Below, piece after piece: positions 55,833 through 64,000 of a stretch of 64,000 nt of DNA. Origin of the DNA: an endosymbiont of Escarpia spicata. GTDB taxonomy: Bacteria > Pseudomonadota > Gammaproteobacteria > Chromatiales > Chromatiaceae. Location: NCBI GenBank assembly GCA_003349915.1, contig QFXE01000008.1, positions 248,001 through 312,000 on the forward strand, in the 5' to 3' direction. How positions within the stretch are numbered: position 1 is the first letter of the stretch; each line of letters starts with the position of its first letter. The notes under the pieces were generated by a model. That model was not told where the DNA came from, did no database searches, and saw nothing but the letters and a program-made list of their open reading frames with translations. Made by a program: the position numbers and the translations under genes.

Positions 55833-57682
55833 CCGGGCCCACTTCACCTGTTTCCAGGATGGAGATCCTGAGATTGGCGATCGCCGATCTCCGAGCCGAG
55901 ACATTATTGACTTTCTGCCTGATCGGGTCGCTCGCGGCAATCGGCGCACCGCTACTCATCCTGGACGGGTTGCGGACAGGAATCGTGGAATCGTTACGCC
56001 AGGACTTGGTCGGTGATCCCGTCTTCCGCGAGGTGCGCCCGGCCGAGACACGACCATACGATGAAGCCTTCTTCGCTGCCCTAAGGGCGCGATCCGACGT
56101 TGATTTCGTCATGGAGGGAATCACCCGTGGAGCGAGTTCGATCATTGTTTCCGCCAGCGACGCAGCAAGTTCGGAAGCGGGCCCAAGGGTGGAGAGCGAG
56201 ACCATACTGGATATGCTGCCGACCGCACCCGGCGATCCACTGCTGACTTCTTACGCTGCGCAGGTCCCGGATGCGGGGGGAGCGGTTTTGTCGGCCGAGG
56301 CGGCGGTGCAACTGAAGGTGAAGCTGGATGACCGATTGACGTTGGAAATCGGGCGTCAGCGCGCCAGTGCCCGCGAGGTCGAGACCGTCGAGGCGTGGGT
56401 GAAAGGCGTTTTGCCGGCAAGGGCCGATCCGCTGCCCAGGATCTACCTCCCCTTCGCTTTGGTGCGTGACATCGAAACCTACCGCGAGGGATATGCGGTG
56501 TCGGAACGGGACTGGCCGGGGTCGCCACCCGACGTCGCTCCCGGCTTCGACGGGCTCTATATCCTGTCCGAGCGGCCGCTGAAAGCCACCGTGCAAAGCC
56601 GCCTGCAAACCTTGACAGGCTTTTTTATCGGCGAACCCGGGGAGCCGGATGGTTTCGTGAAACGTCTCGGCATGACTTTTCCCGAAGAGCAATCGGTGTT
56701 CCGGTTGTCGGCGATCGAACGCCTGGCGGGTCCGGAAGTGTTGCGCCGGGTGATCAGCGTCCTCCGCGGGCAGAATTACGACGTGTTTCCCTATGTCGAC
56801 CATCTGGTCGTTACGATCGAAGGCCCCGGTGGGGAGATGAACCCGGCGTTGCCTGTCCGAACCTCCGACAATCTACGTCACCTGTTTGAGGCGCCTGTCG
56901 CCGAGATAAACCGGATCCAGGTTCCGGCCGACCTCGGATACCGGGTCGGAGAGACGGTCACGCTGATAGCGGCGACCGACGGGGATCCGGTCAGGGTGCC
57001 AGCGGTGATTGCGGGTCTGTCTGAAAATCCGCCGGTGCAATTCGTCGAGCTTTCGGCGGCACTCGGCGGCATGCTGCGGCGCGGCCAGAAGCAACGGGTG
57101 CGGTATGATTCGCTGACAGATCGGTTGCGGGTCGAACGAACCAGTTTCCGGGGCTTTCGTCTCTATACCGAGACCATCGATCAAGTGCCGGCACTCGTGC
57201 GTCATATGCAAGGGCTTGGGATTGATGTGGTGGCCCAAGTCGGTACGATCGAGCGGATCCTGCTCCTCGATCAGGGGCTGATGCGCCTTTTTCTGATCAT
57301 CGCGATCATTGGTGGTGCAGGGGCTTCGGTGGTGCTCTTGACCAGTCTCTATGCAGCGGTCGAGCGCAAGCAGGCCAGCCTCGGCCATCTCCGCATTCTC
57401 GGTATCAGCAGAGGCGATATTTTCGTGTTTCCTGTTTACCAGGCCTTGATCATGGCCTTGGTTGCCGTCGCCGCCGCGGCCCTTTCGGCTCATATCATCG
57501 CGGCACTGATCAATACGTTCCAGGCCGAACAACTCGGATTAAAGGGGGATATCTGCCGCATCACGTTGGACGCACACGTCTATGCTTGCCTGATTGCGCT
57601 GGGACTCTCCTTCACCTCGTCATTCTTTGCGGCTTTGCGCGCGACCCGAATCGATCCCGCCGATGCGATGCGTCAGGAGTGA
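55829..57682 (+). CDS. TagS-like FtsX-type permease
   Basis: 617 residues. One N-terminal helix (about 20-45, TLLTFCLIGSLAAIGAPLLIL), a large periplasmic region of about 430 residues, and three C-terminal helices (LFLIIAIIGGAGASVVLL, FPVYQALIMALVAVAAAAL, ACLIALGLSFTSSFFAAL) ending with ATRIDPADAMR, the typical tail of FtsX/MacB permeases. The GTG start overlaps the ATPase stop. TagS in Pseudomonas works with TagT and positions TagR and PpkA in the inner membrane; this protein has the same layout. Confidence 0.78.
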   Translation: MTGPTSPVSRMEILRLAIADLRAETLLTFCLIGSLAAIGAPLLILDGLRTGIVESLRQDLVGDPVFREVRPAETRPYDEAFFAALRARSDVDFVMEGITRGASSIIVSASDAASSEAGPRVESETILDMLPTAPGDPLLTSYAAQVPDAGGAVLSAEAAVQLKVKLDDRLTLEIGRQRASAREVETVEAWVKGVLPARADPLPRIYLPFALVRDIETYREGYAVSERDWPGSPPDVAPGFDGLYILSERPLKATVQSRLQTLTGFFIGEPGEPDGFVKRLGMTFPEEQSVFRLSAIERLAGPEVLRRVISVLRGQNYDVFPYVDHLVVTIEGPGGEMNPALPVRTSDNLRHLFEAPVAEINRIQVPADLGYRVGETVTLIAATDGDPVRVPAVIAGLSENPPVQFVELSAALGGMLRRGQKQRVRYDSLTDRLRVERTSFRGFRLYTETIDQVPALVRHMQGLGIDVVAQVGTIERILLLDQGLMRLFLIIAIIGGAGASVVLLTSLYAAVERKQASLGHLRILGISRGDIFVFPVYQALIMALVAVAAAALSAHIIAALINTFQAEQLGLKGDICRITLDAHVYACLIALGLSFTSSFFAALRATRIDPADAMRQE

Positions 57683-57687
57683 CCAGA

Positions 57688-59409
57688 ATGAAGACCTCTG
57701 CCAAAGTGACTTTCTTGCGACCCCAGGCCGGGTGGCGCGTGCTGTTATTGTGTCTCGGTCTCTGCTTCGGTTGGGCGCTGGATATGTCCGAGGCTATCGC
57801 GCAGTATCGCTGCCACGGCAAGTTGGCCGAAGGGGCCACGCCGAATGCCCTCGATAATCCATGTCCCGATCCTGCGGGGGATCTGGTCATGCCGATGCCG
57901 GGTGGACTGTCGATGGTATTTCGAACGGTGGCGGTACCGGGCAAGAATTATTGGGGGGCTGCCGATCGCAACATCGTCCTGGGTCATCCAGAGGCACCGA
58001 TTTTCGAAGCTCAGCAAGGGGTCACTGTCGCCGGCTCGTTCAAGGCAGAAGACGGAACCTGGCGCATCGTCCTGGGTAAATATGAGGTGACGACCGCTCA
58101 GTTTGCCGCAGTCCTCGGTCAAGGGGATATCGCGGTCGGGATCGCCCATCTCGTGCGATCCAGTGGCGAACTCGAAGAATATACCGCCCTTCAGAAGCCG
58201 GGGCTTGATCCGTTCGATCGCGAACGGTTACTCGCAAAGCCGGTCTCCGGCATTCCGTTGCGGGACTACCAGGCGTTTATCGAAGCCTATACCGCCTGGT
58301 GTTATGACGATGCCGCCTGCCGGGCCGCGATGCCGACATTTGGCTCGATGCCGGGTTTTTTTCGATTGCCGACTGAGATCGAATGGGAATACGCGGCCCG
58401 GAACAACGATGATCAGTATTCCGACAGGTTGCCGTTTCCCCTGGAAAAAACCACGGAATTCGGGCGTATTTCGTCAGGGCGGCGGATCCATTCGGAAACC
58501 ACTCTCATCGGCCGGCAATGGGCGATCAACGGTTTCTACGACCTGTTCGGCAATGTCGAGGAGTTGTCCGATGACCGTTTCGTGACGGAACTAGCCGGAG
58601 GAAAGTCGGGTTCCCGGGTCGGACGTGGAGGTAACTTCACCGACACTGCAAAAGACTTGCGGTTGTCCATGCGCCGGGAAATTCCGGTTTGGCGGGCCGA
58701 TGGGGATCGATTGGTCGAAACGCGCAGTCCGCGCGTCGGGATTCGCCTTGCCATCGGCAGTCCTAACATCCCGGACCGAGTGGTTTTCGATCAGATCGAA
58801 AAGGAGTACGAGACATGGCGTGGTTCGCTGGCGAAAATGCAGAGTGCATCGGGCCGCAGCACCCAGGCGAGCCTGCTTGGTGCTGATGAACCACTGCGCC
58901 GTATCGAGGAGCTTCTGCCAGATCTCGTCCGCCGCAATCCCGGTTTGGCGGAGGATGTTCGGAGGATCAACGCGCAGGTGATTGAAGCACGTGTCCAGCT
59001 GGTCCGCACGACCGAGGACCTCGTTAAGCAACTGACGGAGAATACGGTCAAGGCTGCCGCCGAAGTTGGCCGGACCTTGTCCGAGTTGGGGCGGGCTAAG
59101 CGCTCCCTCAAGCTTATCAAAAAATCGAAAGAGTCACTGGCCAGTGCCGGACGGCTTGAACGGCGCCTCTCCTATTTACAGGAACAGTACAGCGCGTTGT
59201 TCAAGGCCTATTCTGACCAGATCCAGACGCTGGCCAGCTATCGCGACTTTGCCGATGAACGCCTTGCCATTATGGCGAAAGCACGGAACACGCGCTACGT
59301 CGTGCTTGGTCTCGAGCTATCGACACGCCACGTCGGGGATGTCCTCAACGGGACGGTCGATCTGGATCGCTGGCAGGATGACATACGCACCGGATTTGGT
59401 GCAAAATAA
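57688..59409 (+). CDS. TagR-like FGE/SUMF1-domain periplasmic protein
   Basis: 573 residues from the ATG at 57688, chosen for the AGGAG Shine-Dalgarno and because it starts a signal peptide (VLLLCLGLCFGWALDMSEAIA). An FGE-sulfatase domain spans about 60-390: LGKYEVTTAQFAAVLG, FFRLPTEIEWEYAAR, GFYDLFGNVEELSDD, GRGGNFTDTAKDLRLSMR. A C-terminal coiled-coil of about 170 residues follows (LGRAKRSLKLIKKSKESL). The catalytic cysteines of formylglycine-generating enzymes are not evident at the usual positions, so a binding role is likelier, as for TagR, which activates PpkA from the periplasm. Confidence 0.78.
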   Translation: MKTSAKVTFLRPQAGWRVLLLCLGLCFGWALDMSEAIAQYRCHGKLAEGATPNALDNPCPDPAGDLVMPMPGGLSMVFRTVAVPGKNYWGAADRNIVLGHPEAPIFEAQQGVTVAGSFKAEDGTWRIVLGKYEVTTAQFAAVLGQGDIAVGIAHLVRSSGELEEYTALQKPGLDPFDRERLLAKPVSGIPLRDYQAFIEAYTAWCYDDAACRAAMPTFGSMPGFFRLPTEIEWEYAARNNDDQYSDRLPFPLEKTTEFGRISSGRRIHSETTLIGRQWAINGFYDLFGNVEELSDDRFVTELAGGKSGSRVGRGGNFTDTAKDLRLSMRREIPVWRADGDRLVETRSPRVGIRLAIGSPNIPDRVVFDQIEKEYETWRGSLAKMQSASGRSTQASLLGADEPLRRIEELLPDLVRRNPGLAEDVRRINAQVIEARVQLVRTTEDLVKQLTENTVKAAAEVGRTLSELGRAKRSLKLIKKSKESLASAGRLERRLSYLQEQYSALFKAYSDQIQTLASYRDFADERLAIMAKARNTRYVVLGLELSTRHVGDVLNGTVDLDRWQDDIRTGFGAK

Positions 59410-59444
59410 TCGCTATCCAACAAAAATGAAGAAGGAGTTGAGAG

Positions 59445-60236
59445 ATGACGATACAAAAGACGCGGCTCACGGGCGGCATATTGAAAACCATGGCAGTCTT
59501 GATTGCGACGTCCTTCCTTTTGGGGCCGACGGCGGTGACCGCAGCTTGGTCCTTTGACGACCTCACAAAAGGTGCTGGCGATATGTTCGATTCAGCGAAG
59601 GGCGCTTTCGATGGTGGGAATGACGGAAACGTGGAGAGTGGCGAGCCGACCCTGTCGCGGACCACGCTTCAGGGTTGCGCGGCTGGAGGGGTCACAGCCG
59701 CTATCCTGGATAAATTTGACCTTCTCGGCGACGGCAATCCGCTGCTGAAAGTTGGTGTGGGAACCTTGGTCGGTTGCACTGCCGGTTACTTGCTCAACCA
59801 GCGTCGCGAGGAGTATGCGAATAAGGCCGATTTCTACGATGCACAGATTGAACAGAGCGAGAAAAACAACGAATCCCTTGCGAAGTTCAACGACGAGGTC
59901 GAGAAGGAGATCGTGCGCAACAAGGGGATCATCAAAGGTTTGAAGAGCCAGAAGACGCGTTCCAGCGAGGCGAAGAAGAAGGCGAAGGAGAGCCACGCGC
60001 GAAGCAAGGCGAACGCCGAAATTGCCGAGAAGGAGCTCGCCTTAGCCCGCAAGGAGGCTGAAACCCAGAATGAAGTGTTGAAGGAGATGCGTGCCGTTCC
60101 TGCTCCCAAGGCCGATGCCGGGAGAATTCGGGATCTTCAGGTAGAAGTCGATACCCTCAACAGCCATGTCTCCGATCTCGAGGCTATGGTTGCCGAAATC
60201 GCCGACCAAAGGGACGTTATCGGGACCTATGGTTGA
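59445..60236 (+). CDS. Exported glycine-zipper, coiled-coil protein
   Basis: 263 residues with an AAGGAG Shine-Dalgarno. Signal peptide (AVLIATSFLLGPTAVTAAW), then two glycine-rich helical segments (GCAAGGVTAAILDKF; KVGVGTLVGCTAGYLLNQ) like a glycine zipper, then a long charged coiled coil (about 125-255) rich in Lys, Glu and Ala. Likely periplasmic and associated with the membrane. No family name is certain; TagQ-region proteins and the OmpA-linked glycine zippers are possible relatives. It follows the TagR-like gene by 35 bases. Confidence 0.65.
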   Translation: MTIQKTRLTGGILKTMAVLIATSFLLGPTAVTAAWSFDDLTKGAGDMFDSAKGAFDGGNDGNVESGEPTLSRTTLQGCAAGGVTAAILDKFDLLGDGNPLLKVGVGTLVGCTAGYLLNQRREEYANKADFYDAQIEQSEKNNESLAKFNDEVEKEIVRNKGIIKGLKSQKTRSSEAKKKAKESHARSKANAEIAEKELALARKEAETQNEVLKEMRAVPAPKADAGRIRDLQVEVDTLNSHVSDLEAMVAEIADQRDVIGTYG

Positions 60237-60265
60237 ATTACCTGTTTTAGGACGAGGAGGTCCAT

Positions 60266-60811
60266 ATGTGTGATTGCATCAGGATGGCGATACCCAATGG
60301 TAAGAGCGCCAGGTTGTTATTGCCGGTCGGATTCGTCGTCGCGTTCCTTGCCGGTTGCGCAACAACCGACCCCCGGGAGGACAATATAGTATCGGCGATA
60401 GCCGGCGCGGGTGGTGGACACGAAAAGTATATCGACAATCAGAAAACCCACCTTGGTCAATCCAAACTGCAGGTCGAACAGCAGGAGAGTCAGAAACAGG
60501 GGAATGTGGCGCTTCTGACGGCGACGGAGGCCGAAATCGCCGAGTTGCGCCAGGATATTGGCAACCTGGAAAAAGACATCGCGTCCTATCAGGCGCGGGT
60601 GGAATTGACGCGCAGAAAAGGCACGGTTGATCGAAAGAAACTGGCCGGTCTCGAGCAGAAGTTCCGCCAACTGCAGGATGACACGAAACGCCTCGATCGG
60701 GACGTCGAGATGATGCACAAGAGCGAAGCGATCCTGCGGGAACGACTCGGTTCGTTGGAGGTAAAAAGGAAAGAACTGCTGGCAGTTCTGGATATGCTAT
60801 CGGGCGGGTAG
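60266..60811 (+). CDS. Coiled-coil lipoprotein, TagQ-like by position
   Basis: 181 residues with a GAGGAGG Shine-Dalgarno before the ATG. A lipoprotein signal peptide ends in a lipobox (VAFLAGC, Cys at about 31), and residues after the Cys (ATTD) lack Asp at +2, favouring outer-membrane sorting. The rest is heptad-rich coiled coil. In the Pseudomonas tagQRST operon TagQ is an outer-membrane lipoprotein; this gene sits at the end of the corresponding run, but homology to TagQ cannot be shown by eye. It is the last gene of the island, 52 bases before the convergent DUF3426 stop. Confidence 0.65.
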   Translation: MCDCIRMAIPNGKSARLLLPVGFVVAFLAGCATTDPREDNIVSAIAGAGGGHEKYIDNQKTHLGQSKLQVEQQESQKQGNVALLTATEAEIAELRQDIGNLEKDIASYQARVELTRRKGTVDRKKLAGLEQKFRQLQDDTKRLDRDVEMMHKSEAILRERLGSLEVKRKELLAVLDMLSGG

Positions 60812-60863
60812 TCCGGTTCGCAGCAGCAGCGCCCCACCGCTCCCGGATTATGGCTGAGTATCG

Positions 60864-61886
60864 CTATAGGAAATCAAACTTGAAACCGGTGACTTCTTCA
60901 CCTGGATCAACCAACTCCATCATGACCTCGATGAGACGAAAGCGTGGCATGGGTGATTTGGCGGAGATCCCGCCAGGCAGGTATTCCGATGGTTCGAAGA
61001 GACGGGTTGCAAGCAGCTTTCCTGCGTCATTGAAAAGGCTGAGTTGAAGTTGGGGAAAGGGTTGTTTGAAAGAGGCATTGTTTATCATATTGAGCTGCAA
61101 TGACAGTGCCTGAGGATGCTCGGGGTGGAGGCGCAGGTCCCGATGTTCTATCTCTATTCGGGAGAGATCACGGCGTTGCGGTGGTATGCAGTTGAGTGCC
61201 TGGCACATCACCGAGAGAAGTTGCCTGCCACTTTCGTAGTGAATGGCCTCGCTGCGGAACTGCCAGATTAATTGCAGTCCCAGGATCAGAAGAAGTCCGA
61301 TGACGCCTAACCCCCAGAGCATGCCTGCAAGGGGCTTGCGGGGTTCGACAAATTGCACCCCTGGGTAGATGGTGGCCGTTTGTTGTTCCGTTGCCGTTAT
61401 TTCAGCCGGATCGTTTGTGATCAATAGCTCATCGGGATCAGAGATGAGTACGGACTCGAGCTCATCCAGTGGTTCGTCAGCGATATCCTCCAGCACAAAA
61501 TTGTTTTTATGTTCGACATTGTCGACGAGAGGCGCCTCCTTTTTCTCGGGGATCATAAAGTGCTCGGACGGCAGTTCGCCTTCGAGCAGATCGATCATTT
61601 GTGACTCACCGCCCGATGCATAGTAGTCGGGTTCGACCTCCAATCCGTCGGTCTGTTCTTCGATCTCTGTTTCGGTGGGTGGTGGAGCGTGGCTGCTTTC
61701 AGCCAAAGTGGTTTCTTTGGTCTCTGTAGAGGTGGGTTCTTCAGAGGCGGAGGGCAGCTCCCGCAGATTTTCTTCTGCATTGAAGACTGATTTGCACTGG
61801 CAGCAACGGGCCATGCCGGCGGCAACGGTCAACTGTTCGGCGCTGATACGGAACAGTGTCTGGCAATGGGGGCATTGGGTATACAT
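60864..61886 (-). CDS. Zinc-ribbon DUF3426 membrane protein
   Basis: 340 residues. The N-terminus MYTQCPHCQTLFRIS with CCQC forms the MJ0042-type zinc ribbon, followed by an acidic low-complexity region (about 50-180), one membrane helix (MLWGLGVIGLLLILGLQLIW), and the DUF3426 domain (HPEHPQALSLQLNMINNASFKQPFPQLQLSLFNDAGK region; only short part is cited: PFPQLQLSLFNDAGK). Genes of this type commonly lie between prmA and dusB. The function is unknown. Here dusB is not next but about 10 kb away. Confidence 0.88.
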   Translation of the reverse strand: MYTQCPHCQTLFRISAEQLTVAAGMARCCQCKSVFNAEENLRELPSASEEPTSTETKETTLAESSHAPPPTETEIEEQTDGLEVEPDYYASGGESQMIDLLEGELPSEHFMIPEKKEAPLVDNVEHKNNFVLEDIADEPLDELESVLISDPDELLITNDPAEITATEQQTATIYPGVQFVEPRKPLAGMLWGLGVIGLLLILGLQLIWQFRSEAIHYESGRQLLSVMCQALNCIPPQRRDLSRIEIEHRDLRLHPEHPQALSLQLNMINNASFKQPFPQLQLSLFNDAGKLLATRLFEPSEYLPGGISAKSPMPRFRLIEVMMELVDPGEEVTGFKFDFL

Positions 61887-61941
61887 GGATTACGGCAGTC
61901 AATGGACTCAGATAGGAATAACGTTAGCCCCAAGCGGCGTT

Positions 61942-62829
61942 TCAGGCAATAGTTTTTCTACCCCTAAGCAGCATCCACTCCTCTTTCTGTTGAGGGGAGT
62001 CCATTGTTGCGAATGATGCGTAGGCTTGGCTCACCATTGCGGCCTGCTCCTGCAGAATGCCGGAGAGGGCAAAAGGTGTGTTTGGCTTCATCAATGTGCC
62101 GAGTTGGGGGGCGAGTTCAATAAGAGGTCCGGCCAGGATGTTGGCGATAAGCAGATCCGCCTGTGCCTCAGGGGTATCTTCAGGCAGGTGGATCGATAAT
62201 CTGTCTGCGACACTGTTTTTTTGTGCGTTATCTTTTGTCGCCTGCAGTGCCTGTGGATCGTAATCTATTGCGATGGCCGCCGCAGCCCCCAGACGAAGGG
62301 CGGCAATGGCAAGAATGCCCGAGCCGCAGCCGTAGTCGATGATGGTTTTGCCCTTGAGGTTCTGTCCATCAAGCCAGGCCAGGCAGAGCGCTGTAGTGGG
62401 ATGGGTGCCGGTACCGAAGGCAAGCCCAGGGTCCAGTTCCACCACGACAGCTTCGGGGTCGTCCGGCAGTTGTCCATCGGGGCATACCCAGAGCCTGCGA
62501 CCGAATTTCATCGGCCGAAACTGATCGAGCCAGGCCCGTTCCCAGGCCCTGTCCTCCAATCGTTCCACCTGCAGATTGCGGGTGATCTCTTCCTTCAGCG
62601 TTCGATTGATTTCAGCGCGCAGCTGATCGGTATCGTGAGTTCCCTCGAAAAGTGCAGTGACTCTGGTGTTTTGCCACAATTTTTCTTCGCCGGGTTTGGG
62701 TTCCAGCAACGGCTGATCACCTGCGTCACCCAGGGTAACGGAGAGTGCGCCAAGCGCCTCGAAGAGAATTTCCAGCAGAGGCGCTTTGGATGCGTCGGTT
62801 TCGATGGAGAGTTGGAGCCAGGAGGGCAT
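61942..62829 (-). CDS. prmA: Ribosomal protein L11 methyltransferase
   Basis: Methylates L11 at several amino groups. 295 residues from the ATG at 62829 (MPSWLQLSIET), which matches the E. coli start; an ATG at 62844 adds five residues. Motifs are WERAWLDQFRPMKFG, DPGLAFGTGTHPTTALCL and the SAM site IIDYGCGSGILAIAALRLGA, then LLIANILAGPL. It lies downstream of accC on the same strand, the usual accBC-prmA order. Confidence 0.95.
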   Translation of the reverse strand: MPSWLQLSIETDASKAPLLEILFEALGALSVTLGDAGDQPLLEPKPGEEKLWQNTRVTALFEGTHDTDQLRAEINRTLKEEITRNLQVERLEDRAWERAWLDQFRPMKFGRRLWVCPDGQLPDDPEAVVVELDPGLAFGTGTHPTTALCLAWLDGQNLKGKTIIDYGCGSGILAIAALRLGAAAAIAIDYDPQALQATKDNAQKNSVADRLSIHLPEDTPEAQADLLIANILAGPLIELAPQLGTLMKPNTPFALSGILQEQAAMVSQAYASFATMDSPQQKEEWMLLRGRKTIA

Positions 62830-62920
62830 GAGGTTGATGGTCAAAGGTCAAAGGTTAAAGGCAAAAGGTGGGCGTGCCGACGGATAGGCCGCACTTTGTC
62901 GTTACTGCGGTGAAAGCTTG

Positions 62921-62950
62921 GTAGGCCGGTTCAAGCGTAGCGGAACCGGC
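62921..62950. repeat. GTAGG hairpin between accC and prmA
   Basis: The stem GCCGGTTC (62925-62932) pairs with GAACCGGC (62943-62950) around the loop AAGCGTAGCG, and GTAG precedes it. It has the same loop as the element at 2619-2648 but a different stem. Neighbouring tracts of AGGTTAAAGG and CCTTTAACC flank it as a second inverted repeat. Confidence 0.75.
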
Positions 62951-63031
62951 AGCCCAAACTTCCAGGTTAAAGAGAAAAGGTTAAAGGTCTCAAGAAGTCT
63001 GTTCCTTTAACCTTTCGCCTTTAACCTTGGT

Positions 63032-64000
63032 TCATAACCCAAGCTTCTTTTCCAAGTAGTGGATGTTGGCGCCACCGGCCTGGAATGCGGCGTCCTTCAT
63101 GATCTCCTGCTGTAACGGTATGTTGCACTTGATGCCGCCGATTACCATCTCGCTCAGGGCAATGCGCATGCGGGCGATAGCCGAGTCACGGGTATCACCG
63201 TGAGTGATCAATTTGCCGATCATCGAATCGTAGTGGGGCGGCACCCGGTAACCGTTATAGATGTGGCTTTCGAAGCGTACGCCCATGCCGCCGGGGATAT
63301 GCAGTTGGGTGATGGTACCGGGGCTCGGCATGAAGTTGACCGGGTCTTCTGCGTTGAGCCGGCACTCTACTGCATGCCCTCTGATGGTGACGTCATCCTG
63401 GGTAAAACTGAGGGGTTCGCCGGCGGCGATCTTGATCTGTTCGCGCAGGATGTCGATACCAGTGATCATCTCGGTGACCGGGTGCTCAACCTGCACGCGG
63501 GTGTTCATTTCGATGAAATAGAACTCACCGTCCTCGAAAAGGAATTCGAAGGTGCCGGCACCGCGATAACCGATCTGGCGGCAGGCCTCGGCGCAGCGCT
63601 CCCCCACTTCTGCGCGCTGTTCAGGGGTGATGCCGGGGGCGGGAGCCTCTTCCACCACCTTCTGATGGCGGCGTTGCATGGAGCAGTCGCGCTCCCCCAG
63701 ATGCACTGCGTTGCCGTGAGTGTCTGCCAGTACCTGGAACTCCACATGACGTGGGTTTTCCAGGAACTTCTCCATGTAGAGCGTGCCGTTGCCGAAGGCC
63801 GCCGCAGCCTCTGCCTTGGTCATGGCTACCGAGTTGAGCAGGCTTGCTTCGGAGTGAACCACCCGCATGCCACGCCCACCACCGCCACCTGAGGCTTTGA
63901 TGATCACCGGGTAGCCGATCTCTTTGGCAAGTCGTTTGGTGCGGGCGGCATCGCCATCCAGCGGGCCGTCGGAACCTGGTACGGTCGGTACCCCTGCCTT
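63032..64000 (-). CDS. accC: Biotin carboxylase subunit of acetyl-CoA carboxylase (5' truncated by window edge)
   Basis: First committed step of fatty acid synthesis: carboxylation of biotin on AccB. The frame is open from 63032 to the window edge; codons above the internal GTG at 63907 read [12 protein letters not shown] and [10 protein letters not shown], as in AccC. Motifs are the ATP-grasp glycine loop [68 protein letters not shown] (partly cited: [16 protein letters not shown]), and [14 protein letters not shown]. The N-terminal third lies outside the window. Confidence 0.96.
   Translation of the reverse strand, partial: KAGVPTVPGSDGPLDGDAARTKRLAKEIGYPVIIKASGGGGGRGMRVVHSEASLLNSVAMTKAEAAAAFGNGTLYMEKFLENPRHVEFQVLADTHGNAVHLGERDCSMQRRHQKVVEEAPAPGITPEQRAEVGERCAEACRQIGYRGAGTFEFLFEDGEFYFIEMNTRVQVEHPVTEMITGIDILREQIKIAAGEPLSFTQDDVTIRGHAVECRLNAEDPVNFMPSPGTITQLHIPGGMGVRFESHIYNGYRVPPHYDSMIGKLITHGDTRDSAIARMRIALSEMVIGGIKCNIPLQQEIMKDAAFQAGGANIHYLEKKLGL

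Noticed and set aside
55071-57682. Plain LolCDE or MacB lipoprotein/macrolide transporter
   Set aside because: The ATPase and permease would fit either class, but the downstream FGE/SUMF1 protein and the vWA protein fit the TagTSR context better. It is not formally excluded.
51113-60811. Calling the island a type VI secretion cluster
   Set aside because: Only proteins like the regulatory accessory set (TagQRST, PpkA periplasmic part) are present. No sheath, Hcp, VgrG, ClpV, TssJKLM, FHA or kinase gene is seen.
62845-63031. Tandem AGGTTAAAGG / CCTTTAACC tracts as a regulatory array
   Set aside because: They form an imperfect inverted repeat around the GTAGG hairpin and look like repeat debris; nothing points to a regulator site.

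Overview
The window looks like chromosome from a gammaproteobacterium. The evidence is the dusB-fis-purH-purD block, the prmA-DUF3426-dusB neighbourhood, the lptD-surA-pdxA and apaG-apaH genes, lgt-thyA-folA, and LptD with four cysteines in the canonical pattern. An RND pump, a diheme cytochrome c, molybdopterin genes and many short dispersed palindromes would fit an environmental, possibly sulfur-oxidising, lineage. That finer placement is only a guess.

Region by region: 0-2.6 kb holds molybdopterin genes (moaB, moeA, moaD, moaE). 2.7-6.7 kb holds rlmI, an XRE regulator and the overlapping lgt-thyA-folA operon. 6.8-10.4 kb is a FIST sensor gene coupled to a hybrid histidine kinase, followed by a 39-bp degenerate copy of part of folA. 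10.8-20.1 kb carries an AIM24-type gene, apaH, a DUF2238 gene, apaG, an ankyrin protein, a 54-residue membrane miniprotein, a Gfo/Idh/MocA oxidoreductase and pdxA-surA-lptD; rsmA is absent from its usual place. 20.1-24.5 kb is a two-gene RND system.

24.6-34.0 kb is an unusual three-gene operon: a 2191-residue protein with propeller-like repeats and a C-terminal STAND/AAA-like NTPase, an unrecognised 337-residue protein, and a KAP-like NTPase with four membrane helices between its Walker motifs. All three genes are translationally coupled. Upstream is an AT-rich patch with a VapBC-type module, PqiA-like and DUF4282-like membrane proteins and a diheme cytochrome. 37.3-50.4 kb is ordinary chromosome: DUF5610, AmgK-like kinase, PQQ-type sugar dehydrogenase, RssA-like patatin, glgP, VanZ-like, purD, DUF4332, an LpxA-like gene, purH, fis and dusB.

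51.1-60.8 kb is a seven-gene plus-strand island placed between dusB and the DUF3426 gene, which are neighbours in many gammaproteobacteria. It encodes a Deg-type PDZ protease, a signal-peptide vWA protein resembling the periplasmic half of the T6SS kinase PpkA, a TagT-like ABC ATPase, a TagS-like permease, a TagR-like FGE/SUMF1 protein, a glycine-zipper coiled-coil protein and a TagQ-like lipoprotein. No kinase, phosphatase, FHA or T6SS structural gene is present. A frameshifted ISAzo13-type transposase remnant lies at the dusB side. I read the island as a transferred, kinase-less TagQRST-like envelope system. 60.9-64.0 kb resumes the split operon with the DUF3426 gene, prmA and truncated accC.

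A family of short GTAGG-bounded palindromes is scattered through intergenic spaces. Several members share a loop while the two arms of the stem change together.
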